Assembly: GCA_003339415.1 (NCBI GenBank)
Contig: PDHQ01000023.1
Location: 230,868-294,867 of the forward strand
Direction of reading: 5' to 3'
Source of the DNA: Ophiocordyceps camponoti-saundersi (nom. inval.)
Taxonomy: Eukaryota > Ascomycota > Sordariomycetes > Hypocreales > Ophiocordycipitaceae
DNA length: 64,000 nucleotides
How positions within the stretch are numbered: the first letter of the stretch is position 1; every line of letters starts with the position of its first letter. Shown piece after piece: positions 32,432 to 41,340 of this stretch. A program made the position numbers and the translations under genes. Below the pieces are notes generated by a model that was given only the letters and a program-made list of their open reading frames with translations, was not told the DNA's origin and did no database searches.

Positions 32432-35400
32432 ATGCCGCCGGCCGGTGGCGGCAACATCAAGGTGGTGGTGCGGGTGCGACCATTCAATGGCAGAGGCATG
32501 TCTGTGCATTCTCCTCTCCCAGAACTCTTGCTAATTCTCTGCGCAACAGAGATCGATCGCGGCTCAAAATGCATCGTTTCTATGAAAGACAACCAGACCA
32601 TCCTCACCCCACCTGATAGCCCAGCGGGTCGAGCGGCGAAGGAGACGGCGGCGAAGACGTTCGCCTTCGATCGTTCTTACTGGTCTTTTAGCAAGGATGA
32701 CTCCAGCTATGCCGGCCAGTCCAACTTGTTCGGCGACCTTGGCAAGCCTTTACTCGACAACGCCTTTCAGGGCTACAACAACTGCATCTTTGCCTACGGC
32801 CAGACTGGCTCAGGCAAGTCCTATTCCATGATGGGCTACGGAAAGGAGGTCGGCATCATCCCCAACATCTGTCAGGAAATGTTTCGTCGCATTCAGGCCA
32901 TCCAGGCGCACGACCAGTCCACCAAGTGTACCGTCGAAGTCTCCTACCTCGAAATCTACAACGAGCGCGTTCGCGACCTGCTCAATCCATCCACCAAGGG
33001 TAACCTCAAGGTCCGCGAACACCCTTCCACGGGGCCTTACGTCGAAGACCTCGCCAAGCTCGTCGTCGGAAGCTTTCAGGAGATCGAACACCTGATGGAC
33101 GAGGGCAATAAAGCCCGTACCGTGGCTGCCACCAACATGAACGAAACCTCGAGCCGCAGTCACGCTGTCTTCACCCTTATGCTCACGCAAAGAAAACACG
33201 ATGCCGAGACCAACATGGACATGGAAAAGGTGGCCAAGATCAGCCTCGTCGATCTGGCTGGTTCGGAGCGCGCCACTTCGACGGGTGCCACGGGAGCGCG
33301 TCTCAAGGAAGGTGCCGAGATCAACCGGTCGCTGTCGACGCTCGGCCGTGTCATCGCCGCCCTGGCCGACCTCTCGACGGGCAAGAAGAAGAAGAACTCG
33401 GGCCAGGTGCCGTACCGTGACAGCGTCCTGACCTGGCTTCTCAAGGACTCTCTCGGCGGCAACAGCATGACGGCCATGATCGCCGCCATCAGCCCGGCCG
33501 ACATCAACTACGACGAGACACTTAGCACGCTGCGCTACGCCGACTCGGCCAAGCGGATCAAGAACCACGCCGTCATCAACGAGGATGCCAACGCCCGCAT
33601 GATTCGCGAGCTCAAGGAGGAGCTAGCCCTGCTGCGGAGCAAGCTGGGCGGAAGCGGCGCCGCCTCAAGCCCGGCATCGGGCGAGGCCTACGCCGACGAT
33701 ACGCCCCTCGAGCAGCAAATGGTGACCATCACCGGGGCAGACGGCGCCGTCAAGAAGGTTTCCAAGGCCGACATCGCCGAGCAACTGAGCCAGAGCGAAA
33801 AGCTTCTGACGGACTTGAACCAGACGTGGGAGCAGAAGCTGCAAAAGACGGAGGAGATTCACAAAGAACGCGAGGCTGCGCTCGAGGAGTTGGGCATTAG
33901 CATCGAAAAGGGCTTCGTCGGACTGCACACGCCCAAAAAGATGCCTCATCTGGTCAACCTGTCTGACGACCCGTTGTTGGCCGAGTGCCTGGTCTACAAT
34001 CTCAAGCCGGGGACGACGACGGTAGGCAACGGCCAAGCCAACGCCGACCACCACCACCAAGCCTACATTCGGCTCAACGGCTCACGCATCCTGCACGATC
34101 ACTGCGCTTTCGAGAACGCGGCCGACGGGACGGTGACGGTGATCCCGCGGGAGAACGCACCCGTCATGGTCAACGGCAAGCGAATCGAGGAGCCGATCCA
34201 GCTGCATTCCGGATACCGCGTCATCCTTGGCGACTTTCACATCTTTCGCTTCAACCATCCGATGGAGGCGAGGGCGGAGCGGGCCGAGGTTGTGGGACAC
34301 AGCCTGCTGCGTCAGTCGCTGACGGCCAGCCAGATCTCGGCTCTGGAGCGGTCATCTCCATGCCACAGCCCGCGACTGGGCCACGACCGGTCTTTTAGCA
34401 AGTCGTCGGAACCCAGCACCGATTATCGGCCGGACTCTCCTCGCAACGGCAGGGACTCGGACTGGTCACTGGCCCGGCGAGAGGCGGCCGGTGCTATACT
34501 CGGGACGGACCAGAACCTGGCTAGCCTCACGGACGAGGAGCTCAACGCGCTGTTCGAAGATGTACAGCGGGCACGGGCCGAGCGTGTCAACGTCCGGGAC
34601 GACGGCGAGGACACGGAGTCGGTGACGTCTTACCAAATGCGCGACAAGTACATGTCGACGGGGACCATCGACAACTTCTCGCTCGACACGGCGCTGACGA
34701 TGCCGTCGACGCCGAAGCAGCCCGAGCCCGAGACGCGGGACGAGGTGGCAGACGAGGTCGAGGAGATGCGCAGGGAAAAGGCGCGGATGGAGGCGGCGCT
34801 GCAGGAGCTCAAGGCGGACATGCGGAAGCAGCTCGATCTCCAGCGCGAGCAGTACGAGGAGAAGATGGACAAGCTCGATCCCCTTAAGCGGCCGCGGCCC
34901 AACCCCCGGCTGTCAGAGGAGGAGGCGACGCGGGCTCGGGCGGCAGTCCGAGTGTGGCGCGGGCGGCGCTTCGTCAAGATGGCCGAGTCTGTGCTGCAGG
35001 AGGCGGCGACGCTTAAGGAGGCGCAGATTATGAGTAACGAGCTCAACGAGAGCGTCGTTTTTCAGTTCACCGTGGTCGACGTCGGGCACGTCTTGTGCTC
35101 GTCGTACGACATGGTGCTCAACGGTCTGACGGGCGAGGGCGATGACGGGGCACTGGAGGAAACGGCGAAGCCGTGCATCGGAATTCGCGTCATGGATTAT
35201 CGCAACAGCGTGGTCCGGCTCTGGAGCCTGGAGAAGCTCCAAGACCGGCTGCGGCAGATGCGACAGATGCATCAGTACCTAGACCAGCCCGAATACGCGC
35301 AGCACCTGAGCCTGGACAACGCATTCGCCGAGACATGTATGCCGTCGTACACGCTGATCGGCGAGGTTGACGTGCCTTTGGCGTCCGTGTTCGAGAGCCG

Positions 35401-37510
35401 TGTCCACGACCTGGGACTAGACGTGCTGTCCCCTCACACGTCGCACACGGTGGGCATCGTGCGGCTTTCGCTGGAGCCGTCGCATGCTCGGGCGCCGTCG
35501 AGCCGACTCAAATTCAACGTGGTGATGCGCGAGTTGGTGGGCTTCGCCGAGCGTGAGGGGACCGAGGTGCACGCGCAGCTGTTCATCCCTGGCGTGCCGG
35601 AGGAAGAGGGCATCACGACGACGCAGATGATACGTGACTTCGACGAGGGGCCGATACGGTTCGAGAGTGTGCACAACATGAGCGTGCCGCTGTCAGCGCC
35701 TCGCGACGTGACACTGCGGGTGGCGCTGTTTGCGCGTGTGTCGCCCATGCATCTGGACAAGCTGGCGAGCTGGGACGACATGCGTGACGGTAGTGGCAAG
35801 GGGACACTACCATCGACTTCGTCTTCTGCCTCGTCATCGTCGTCATCGTCTTCACGCCTCAGCGAGTCGCAGTTCCTGACGCAGGAGAAGCACGACCTGC
35901 TGTCGCGCGTGCAGATGCTCGAGCTCAACGAGGAGGGCGAGTACCGGCCTGTGGAGGTGACGCAGACGAGCGAGCTGGACACGGGCACCTTTCAGCTGCA
36001 CCAGGGTCTGCAGCGGCGCATCTCCATCAACCTGTCGCACAGCTCGGGCGATGCGCTGCCGTGGGGGGGCGTGACGGCGGTGCGGGTCGGCAAGGTGCGG
36101 CTGGTGGACTCGGCAGGCAAGACGCCGGACATGGGCGGTGAGGAGCCCGACGTGACGCTATCGACGGGGACCCCCCCGGTCTTCCGCGACAGGTCCAACG
36201 GCACACGGAGCGTCAATCTAACGGCCCAATGGGACTCGAGCCTGCACAACTCGCTCCTACTGGACCGGGTGACGGCGGAGCGGTATCGGGTGCAGATGAC
36301 GATATCGTGGGAGATGAGCTCGGATAAGCTGGCGGAGCCGATGCGGTTTGCGCAAAAGGTGTGCGTGCAGGTGCTTCCTCGGACGTTTGTGCGGCAGCAG
36401 TCGATGTTTTCGGGCCTGTTCCAGCAGGTGCGGTTCGTGCGGTCGTCGACGGGCATTTTTACGTTGACGCTGCGGCCGGTGCCGATCAAGCGGGTGGGCG
36501 ACCTGTGGCGGGCCAGCAGCCGGCACGACTACGTCAAGGGCGAGGAGAAGCTGGTGCGGTGGACGCCACGGGGTGTGTCCCTGGTGACGGACTTTATGGC
36601 GGCGCGGAAGAAGAGGCGGCGGATGGCGGAGATTGCGGCTATGCAGACGAGGCTGCTCGCGCTGGGCTTCCGCGAGAGCGGGAAGAAGACGGGTGTCGAG
36701 TCACCGGCGGCCATGGTGACGCGGCAGGAAGACGACTACAGTAATCATAAGGGGGTTGTGGACGATGACGATGCCGACGTGCTCAACGACACGCCTGACA
36801 CGTCGCAAGCGCCGTCGATTAATGAGGAAGAGCGAGACGAAGGGAACGAGGAGGGAGGGGAAGAGGAGGAGGAGACGGTAAAGGTGCCACAAGCGGACAC
36901 GGAGAAGGACTCCTCGACTCGACTCCTCAGCAAATGCGTCGCGCTTTGGACCAAGTACCCAGACCCTCTATCGCGGATTCTCAGCCCGGCAAATACGGCG
37001 TCTCCGCGCAACGGCATAGCGCCTGACCTCCCTCCGGCTTCGACGGCGCCCCGACTGGCGGCAACGGTGGTGCGGGTGCCCAAGAACCCTACGGTACTCC
37101 GCGGAGGTTACCTCCTGGTTCCATCGGACGTTTCGTCGTCTTCACAGCGGTGGGTCAAGCGGTTCGTCGAGCTGCGACGACCATATCTTCACATCCACTC
37201 TGCTTCGGACGGGGACGAGGTCGCGCTGGTGAGCCTGCGCAACGCGCGGGTGGACTCGCAGCCCGAGGTCTGCGGCTTGCTTCAGGAGGAGGAGCGGCAG
37301 CAACAAAGTGGAGGGGGAGGAGGGGGAGGGGGAGGGGGAGGGGGAGGACGCAACAGCAGGCGACTTCACGCTGCGGTGTTTGCGATCTATGGGACGGACA
37401 ACACGTGGTTGTTTGCGGCTCGGTCGGAGAGGGATAAGATGGATTGGATCTTTCGGATCGATCAGACGTATCTGACGCCTATGAATGGGGGGAGTCCAGC
37501 GGGGTATTGA
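32432..37510 (+). CDS. kinesin-3 motor (Unc104/KIF1A type)
   Basis: Exons are 32432-32495 and 32550-37510, 1674 aa. The 54-nt intron has a GC donor (GCATGT), a TTGCTAATT branch point and an AACAG end. It has no in-frame stop, so the unspliced ORF is 1692 codons, but splicing restores PFNGREIDRGSKCIV, the conserved kinesin-3 form. The motor domain has GQTGSGKSYSMMG (~104), SSRSHAVF (~221) and LVDLAGSER (~253). The neck/coil is followed by an FHA domain (~488-591; HDHCAFEN, VMVNGKRI), coiled coils, a DUF3694-type region and a C-terminal PH domain (~1539-1665). Unc104 motors carry early endosomes and vesicles towards microtubule plus ends. A poly-Gly run (14 residues) lies in a PH-domain loop. 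Confidence 0.95.
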   Translation: MPPAGGGNIKVVVRVRPFNGRGMSVHSPLPELLLILCATEIDRGSKCIVSMKDNQTILTPPDSPAGRAAKETAAKTFAFDRSYWSFSKDDSSYAGQSNLFGDLGKPLLDNAFQGYNNCIFAYGQTGSGKSYSMMGYGKEVGIIPNICQEMFRRIQAIQAHDQSTKCTVEVSYLEIYNERVRDLLNPSTKGNLKVREHPSTGPYVEDLAKLVVGSFQEIEHLMDEGNKARTVAATNMNETSSRSHAVFTLMLTQRKHDAETNMDMEKVAKISLVDLAGSERATSTGATGARLKEGAEINRSLSTLGRVIAALADLSTGKKKKNSGQVPYRDSVLTWLLKDSLGGNSMTAMIAAISPADINYDETLSTLRYADSAKRIKNHAVINEDANARMIRELKEELALLRSKLGGSGAASSPASGEAYADDTPLEQQMVTITGADGAVKKVSKADIAEQLSQSEKLLTDLNQTWEQKLQKTEEIHKEREAALEELGISIEKGFVGLHTPKKMPHLVNLSDDPLLAECLVYNLKPGTTTVGNGQANADHHHQAYIRLNGSRILHDHCAFENAADGTVTVIPRENAPVMVNGKRIEEPIQLHSGYRVILGDFHIFRFNHPMEARAERAEVVGHSLLRQSLTASQISALERSSPCHSPRLGHDRSFSKSSEPSTDYRPDSPRNGRDSDWSLARREAAGAILGTDQNLASLTDEELNALFEDVQRARAERVNVRDDGEDTESVTSYQMRDKYMSTGTIDNFSLDTALTMPSTPKQPEPETRDEVADEVEEMRREKARMEAALQELKADMRKQLDLQREQYEEKMDKLDPLKRPRPNPRLSEEEATRARAAVRVWRGRRFVKMAESVLQEAATLKEAQIMSNELNESVVFQFTVVDVGHVLCSSYDMVLNGLTGEGDDGALEETAKPCIGIRVMDYRNSVVRLWSLEKLQDRLRQMRQMHQYLDQPEYAQHLSLDNAFAETCMPSYTLIGEVDVPLASVFESRVHDLGLDVLSPHTSHTVGIVRLSLEPSHARAPSSRLKFNVVMRELVGFAEREGTEVHAQLFIPGVPEEEGITTTQMIRDFDEGPIRFESVHNMSVPLSAPRDVTLRVALFARVSPMHLDKLASWDDMRDGSGKGTLPSTSSSASSSSSSSSRLSESQFLTQEKHDLLSRVQMLELNEEGEYRPVEVTQTSELDTGTFQLHQGLQRRISINLSHSSGDALPWGGVTAVRVGKVRLVDSAGKTPDMGGEEPDVTLSTGTPPVFRDRSNGTRSVNLTAQWDSSLHNSLLLDRVTAERYRVQMTISWEMSSDKLAEPMRFAQKVCVQVLPRTFVRQQSMFSGLFQQVRFVRSSTGIFTLTLRPVPIKRVGDLWRASSRHDYVKGEEKLVRWTPRGVSLVTDFMAARKKRRRMAEIAAMQTRLLALGFRESGKKTGVESPAAMVTRQEDDYSNHKGVVDDDDADVLNDTPDTSQAPSINEEERDEGNEEGGEEEEETVKVPQADTEKDSSTRLLSKCVALWTKYPDPLSRILSPANTASPRNGIAPDLPPASTAPRLAATVVRVPKNPTVLRGGYLLVPSDVSSSSQRWVKRFVELRRPYLHIHSASDGDEVALVSLRNARVDSQPEVCGLLQEEERQQQSGGGGGGGGGGGGGRNSRRLHAAVFAIYGTDNTWLFAARSERDKMDWIFRIDQTYLTPMNGGSPAGY
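32496..32549 (+). other. GC-AG intron of the kinesin-3 gene
   Basis: A 54-nt, frame-neutral intron with a GC donor (GCATGT), a branch site with CTAAT and a CAG acceptor. Its removal gives the family-conserved sequence, while retention would insert 18 residues rich in Leu and Pro in the motor domain. Confidence 0.75.
37309..37350 (+). repeat. GGAGGG repeat coding poly-Gly in the kinesin PH domain
   Basis: A tract of GGA/GGG codons encodes 14 consecutive glycines between LLQEEERQQQS and RNSRRLHAAVF, inside a loop of the PH domain. It lies close to other G-rich simple repeats in this window. Confidence 0.9.
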
Positions 37511-38379
37511 GAAGAATCTTTTTTCCGTCTTCTTTGCGCTTCTTCTTCTTCTTCTTTCTTTCTTTCTTTTTCTTTTCTTACTGATTGGTTTCTTTTTCTA
37601 TTTCATTTGTAATGTCTTGCATTGCGCAGACGATTTCCCCCTTTTCTTTTCTTTGTTCTCTTGTATGATGCTCAAGGGGAAAGGTTAGAAGAGCAAGGGT
37701 GGTGGAAGAGATGATGATGGACAAACCTTTTTTTTTATACCCTGGATCTTGCGATGTATAAGCTGGAGTTTTATTAGGGAGGATTCTATTGGGAAAGATA
37801 GGATAGGTTGCTAGATGGGGTATTTTTAAAGGTGATGGTGTTGGTGATGACTGATGAGTGAGGCTCTTGAGGAGGGTTGTTGGGATATGTGGGCGATGGG
37901 GGGGTTATACATCCTTGTCTCTGCCCTTGTCATTAGAGATGATCTTCCGATAAGATGTCTTCCCTTGATTCTTCGTTCTTTAGATGATGGTTTGAAGTAT
38001 ATAGACTATTCGATGAAAGGGCGGAACGGTTTGGGTGTGTGATACGCTGAGAATGAAGTCTAGGAGGGCATATAGCTTTCGGTAAGGCTTCGGTGAGGGT
38101 GCTCATCTGTCGGTAAAGGGTTCGGCCGAAGTCGGTCCGTGCCGTTTCCGCCCTACAACGCTAGTATATCTCTGGTCCTGGATACAGGTTGTGGTTAATC
38201 CGGTTCCGCTGCCGTTTCTCTTTCAACCTCTCGCTCTATGTGTCGCTCGTTACACTCATCTGCATCCGTCTCTCTCTCTCTCTCTATTCCTTTCTCCCTT
38301 TCCACCTCTCAATCCCCTTCACTCTCTTCCTTTCTCTTTCATCCCCTCCTCCTCCCTCTCTCTCTCCTCCCCTCCTCCG
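37511..38379. other. intergenic region, no gene recognised
   Basis: The kinesin 3' UTR begins with a long TTCTT/TTTCT pyrimidine tract (37520-37600). The second half is CT-rich (38270-38370, TCTCTC and CCCTCC runs) and is the Oma1 leader; the open frame there before the ATG at 38380 is low-complexity and not used. Confidence 0.5.
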
Positions 38380-39573
38380 ATGCTTCGACGCGCCGTTCAC
38401 TACCGCCGACTATCGCAACTCCCCCGCCGCCCCGAAGCAGAAGAAGCTCTCCGCCAAGCCCGACCACTCATCCCCACCGCCTTCGCCGCCCGCATAACTC
38501 GCCAGCTACCGGGTCGAAAGCGGCTCCTGCTCGTGTCGGCAGTTGCCGTCTCGGCTGCCACGTTCTACCTGCATAACCTGGAGACGGTGCCTCAGACGGG
38601 ACGCCGTCGCTTCAAATGCATCGCCAGCCGTACCCTCGCTTACCTTTACTCGGACGAGTACGATCTTATCCTGCGTCAGATTCAGAGCAGAGGCGAATGG
38701 TTGCTGCCGGATAACGATGCGCGGATGGTCATTGTCAGGCGTATTATGGAGAGGCTGATTCCCGTGAGTGGGACGGATCAGAAAATAAAATGGCGGATAC
38801 ACGTCATTGAAGGACCTCACAGTGAGCTCTCTTGTCATCCTTTCTTTCTCTTGGAAGTGAATGACGTTTCCCTCCTCCTTTTCCTCCTCCAGAAATAGCA
38901 AACGCCTTCATCCTTCCCGGCGGCAAGGTCTTCATCCACTCTCATCTCTTCGAAGCTTGCTCCAGCGAAGACGCCCTCGCCGCCGTCCTGGGCCACGAGC
39001 TCGCCCACTCGTCCCTCGAGCACCAAGCCGAGGACGCTTCGGCCGTTTGGGCCAGTACCCTGACGATTGGCTCCCTCTTCTTGGCCGCCGGCGCCGTGCC
39101 CGGCTTTATCATGTTCTGCTTCTGCGGCGCCTTCGGCGGCTTTTACCTTCGTGATCTCTTCCTCCGCCTGCCCTGGCGTCGCAGGCACGAGGCAGAGGCC
39201 GATTACGTCGGTCTCATGATGATGGCGGAGGCATGCTATGATCCGCGCGCCGCTGTCGGCTTTTGGAGGAAGATGGAGATTCTGCAGAAAGATAATAAAG
39301 TCGACGCGTTCGAGCTGTTTAGCACGCATCCTACGGTGAGCCTCGCCGAGCTTTTGTTCTTTCATTTTTTTTTTTTCATTTCTTCATCTTACTAATTTTG
39401 ATGATAAATTTGTGCAGAATCAAAACAGGTTGGAGAAGATTAAAGAGTGGCTTCCAGAGGCGATGCAGCGTTACGATCAGAGCGGCTGTGCCTCTTTATC
39501 GGTGTTTTATCGTGGTGTCGATGCCATGACATCATCGCCTTATTTTCGGCGTGCAGCCCACTTTCCCTCATGA
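38380..39573 (+). CDS. OMA1: Oma1-type mitochondrial metalloendopeptidase (M48)
   Basis: Exons are 38380-38821, 38893-39335 and 39418-39573, 346 aa; introns of 71 and 82 nt (the second with a T-run and an ACTAAT branch point). The Arg-rich N-terminus (MLRRAVHYRRL) fits a mitochondrial presequence. One membrane helix lies at ~49-64 (LLLVSAVAVSAATFYL). The zinc motif HELAH is at 182-186, with a downstream EAEADYVG supplying the third ligand. The strings AFILPGGKVFIH and STHPTNQNRLEKIKEWLP, the latter rebuilt across intron 2, are typical of Oma1. Oma1 sits in the inner mitochondrial membrane and cleaves proteins under stress. The length matches yeast Oma1 (~345 aa). The ATG at 38380 was chosen over the longer frame because of the presequence. 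Confidence 0.92.
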
Positions 39574-39890
39574 GCCTCATGAGCCTCACGAGGCGCTATA
39601 CCTATACATACATACGGCGCTAGGCGAGCTCCGCGCGTGACTAATACCCCTTCACCTGATTCGTCAACTAGCCCCGGCGGACGTGGACCCGCCCCCGGAC
39701 CCTCCGTGTCGAACCTCGGCTCGACCCTTGACGCGGCGTGAAACAGGCTACAGATATAAGCAGGGGGAGGGCCTCGTCTTTGGTCTTTGTCTGCATCCTC
39801 ACGTCCTCGTGCTTCTTGATCTCTTTGCCTGACTCGTCAAACGATCTCTCTCTCTCTCTCTCTCGAATCAGTCTCGCTCTTTGCGCCGCC
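39574..39890. other. promoter of the cytochrome b5 gene
   Basis: Contains GATATAAG (39753-39760) about 130 bases before the ATG and a (TC)n tract (39844-39864) in the leader. The region overlaps the Oma1 3' UTR. No gene seen. Confidence 0.55.
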
Positions 39891-40305
39891 ATGTCGGAAA
39901 AATATACCCCCGCTCAAGTAAGCCAGCATGGCAACGACAGCAACGGCTATTGGGTCATTATCGAAGATCACGTCTACGACATTACCAGTAAGGCCCTTTC
40001 TCCTCTCACTGCCTTTTTTTTTGCTTCTTCTATCCTGCATTGCATGGCTCGCTTCTTTTCCCTCTTCTACTTTCTTTTCTTCTTTCCTACTGTTTCCTGT
40101 CTTTTTCTCGCATCTCCTCTTCTTACTAACCTCTCCCTCCAACGCAGACTTCATGGACGAACATCCCGGCGGACCTAAAGTCCTCAAGCGGTTCGCGGGC
40201 AAGAATGCGACAAAGGCGTTTTGGAAATATCATAGCGAGAGCGTCCTGAAGCGATACGGAGACAAGTACAAGATTGGGGACGTGGCTGAGGCGGCGAAGC
40301 TATAG
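39891..40305 (+). CDS. soluble cytochrome b5-like protein
   Basis: Exons are 39891-39987 and 40148-40305, 84 aa; the 160-nt intron (GTAAGG...CGCAG) is pyrimidine-rich and longer than its neighbours. A single cytochrome b5 heme-binding domain is present: YTPAQVSQHG, GYWVIIEDHVYDIT, then MDEHPGG with the first heme ligand (H38) and FWKYHSE with the second (H61). There is no C-terminal membrane anchor, so the protein should be soluble, unlike ER cytochrome b5. Such small proteins act in electron transfer to desaturases, hydroxylases or reductases, but the partner is unknown here. TATA and a TC-rich leader precede it. Its 3' end abuts the poly-C/N region. Confidence 0.92.
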
Positions 40306-40338
40306 TTTTCTTCTTCCTCTCTGGCTCTTTTGCGGATA

Positions 40339-40378
<40 letters not shown>

Positions 40379-40684
40379 CACCCCCCCCCCCCCCCCCCCT
40401 ACCCCCCCCCCCCCCCCGCCCACCCGCACCCCCCCCCCCCGCCCACCNNNNNNNNNNGGGAGGGAGGAAAATAGAAAGTGGGGGGGGGGGGGGGGGGGGG
40501 GGGGTTGTAGTTTTCGTCTTTCCCCCTCGTTCTGTTGCGGGTGCCCCCCCCCCCCCCCCCCCCCATTCCTGTTTCTTCTCCTTGCTGTTGCTTTCAAAGT
40601 ATTCGCCTTAGAACGCCTGATCTAAGAAGGAGATATCCATGAATAACGATAGAATAAACCATGACCTCAAAGCAATCTTCCCCC
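40306..40684. repeat. poly-C / poly-G tract with assembly gap
   Basis: Bases 40341-40447 are almost all C with a few A/T/G breaks. Ten Ns (40448-40457) follow, then a G-run (about 40480-40504) and a C-run (about 40543-40563). All ORFs here are compositional. The switch from C to G at the Ns suggests a gap joined across unresolved homopolymer. No gene seen. Confidence 0.85.
40448..40457. other. assembly gap (10 N)
   Basis: Ten ambiguous bases; true gap size is unknown. Confidence 0.98.
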
Positions 40685-40948
40685 TCATCCAAATTTCCTC
40701 GACCCCCCCTTCATCCCCTCCCCTCCACCCCTCTTCTTAAAATCCTTCCCCCCCAGAATCTCCAAATGCCCAGCCCTCTCGCCCAGCAGCTTCTCCGTCT
40801 TAGCCGTCAGGCCCGCCGTGAACTTGCGATGCGACTTCTCCGTCTTCTTCTTCGACGTGTTCTTGCTGATTTTCGAGGCTTGTTTCTTCGAGTGTGTGGT
40901 TGTTTTTATCTTCTTTGGGGGTTTCGTCTTGGGCGTTCCTTGGACCAT
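40685..40948 (-). CDS. small basic Lys-rich protein, UPF0390/nucleolar-type candidate
   Basis: Single exon, 87 aa. It starts MVQGTPKTKPPKK and has a very basic N-terminal half. The core RKFTAGLTAKTEKLLGERAG is followed by GHLEILGGKDF and a Gly/Lys tail ending GGSRKFG. The M-x-Q-G start, Lys-rich stretch and RKF...L...E..RA spacing resemble small UPF0390 (DUF2462) proteins. They also fit a fungal variant with the LGERAGHLE string. The overlapping plus-strand ORF (40661-41002) is a leucine/cysteine-rich shadow. A nuclear or nucleolar, RNA-associated role is inference from composition. Confidence 0.7.
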   Translation of the reverse strand: MVQGTPKTKPPKKIKTTTHSKKQASKISKNTSKKKTEKSHRKFTAGLTAKTEKLLGERAGHLEILGGKDFKKRGGGEGMKGGSRKFG

Positions 40949-41340
40949 TGCCTCTGTGTGGCCTGTTGCCTTTTGTGTTGCTGGCTGTGTGGTGCTGGAT
41001 AGTCTTGAGATGGACTTGCGTTGCTTGGAGAGATTTTGTGACTTTTCGAGTGTTCGTCTATTCGCCGAGGTTTAGCCAGTGGGTTTGCGGAACAACAAGA
41101 GCTCCGGTCTGGATATCGTGTAGGGTAACCCGCTGATATGTTGATGCAATTCTCTACTGAGCGCCGCACTTTATTAATCGGACTGACAGGCACAATGCAA
41201 GCTACTGCATGCCAATCGTCTTCGCAAGACTCATCGCTCCAAGTCCCTGATTTATCTCATCTGTCATAGCATCTATTCTCGTCTCTCCTGACACGGTTCT
41301 CATCAAGTAAATACACCCAGGCCCTCCTCAACCAACTCCC
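40949..41340. other. intergenic region, no gene recognised
   Basis: The promoter of the small basic protein (-) and the 3' UTR of the dynamin-like gene (-). Nothing else seen. Confidence 0.5.

Noticed and set aside
31910..32534. ORFs on both strands with Arg/Ser/Asp/Thr-rich sequence
   Set aside because: They arise from trinucleotide-type low complexity upstream of the kinesin and mirror each other on opposite strands.
40184..40611. Long Pro- or Gly-rich ORFs over the gap
   Set aside because: Purely homopolymer C/G translation, some spanning the Ns.
40661..41002. 113-codon plus-strand ORF, Leu/Cys-rich
   Set aside because: Antisense shadow of the small basic minus-strand protein, which has the more credible composition.
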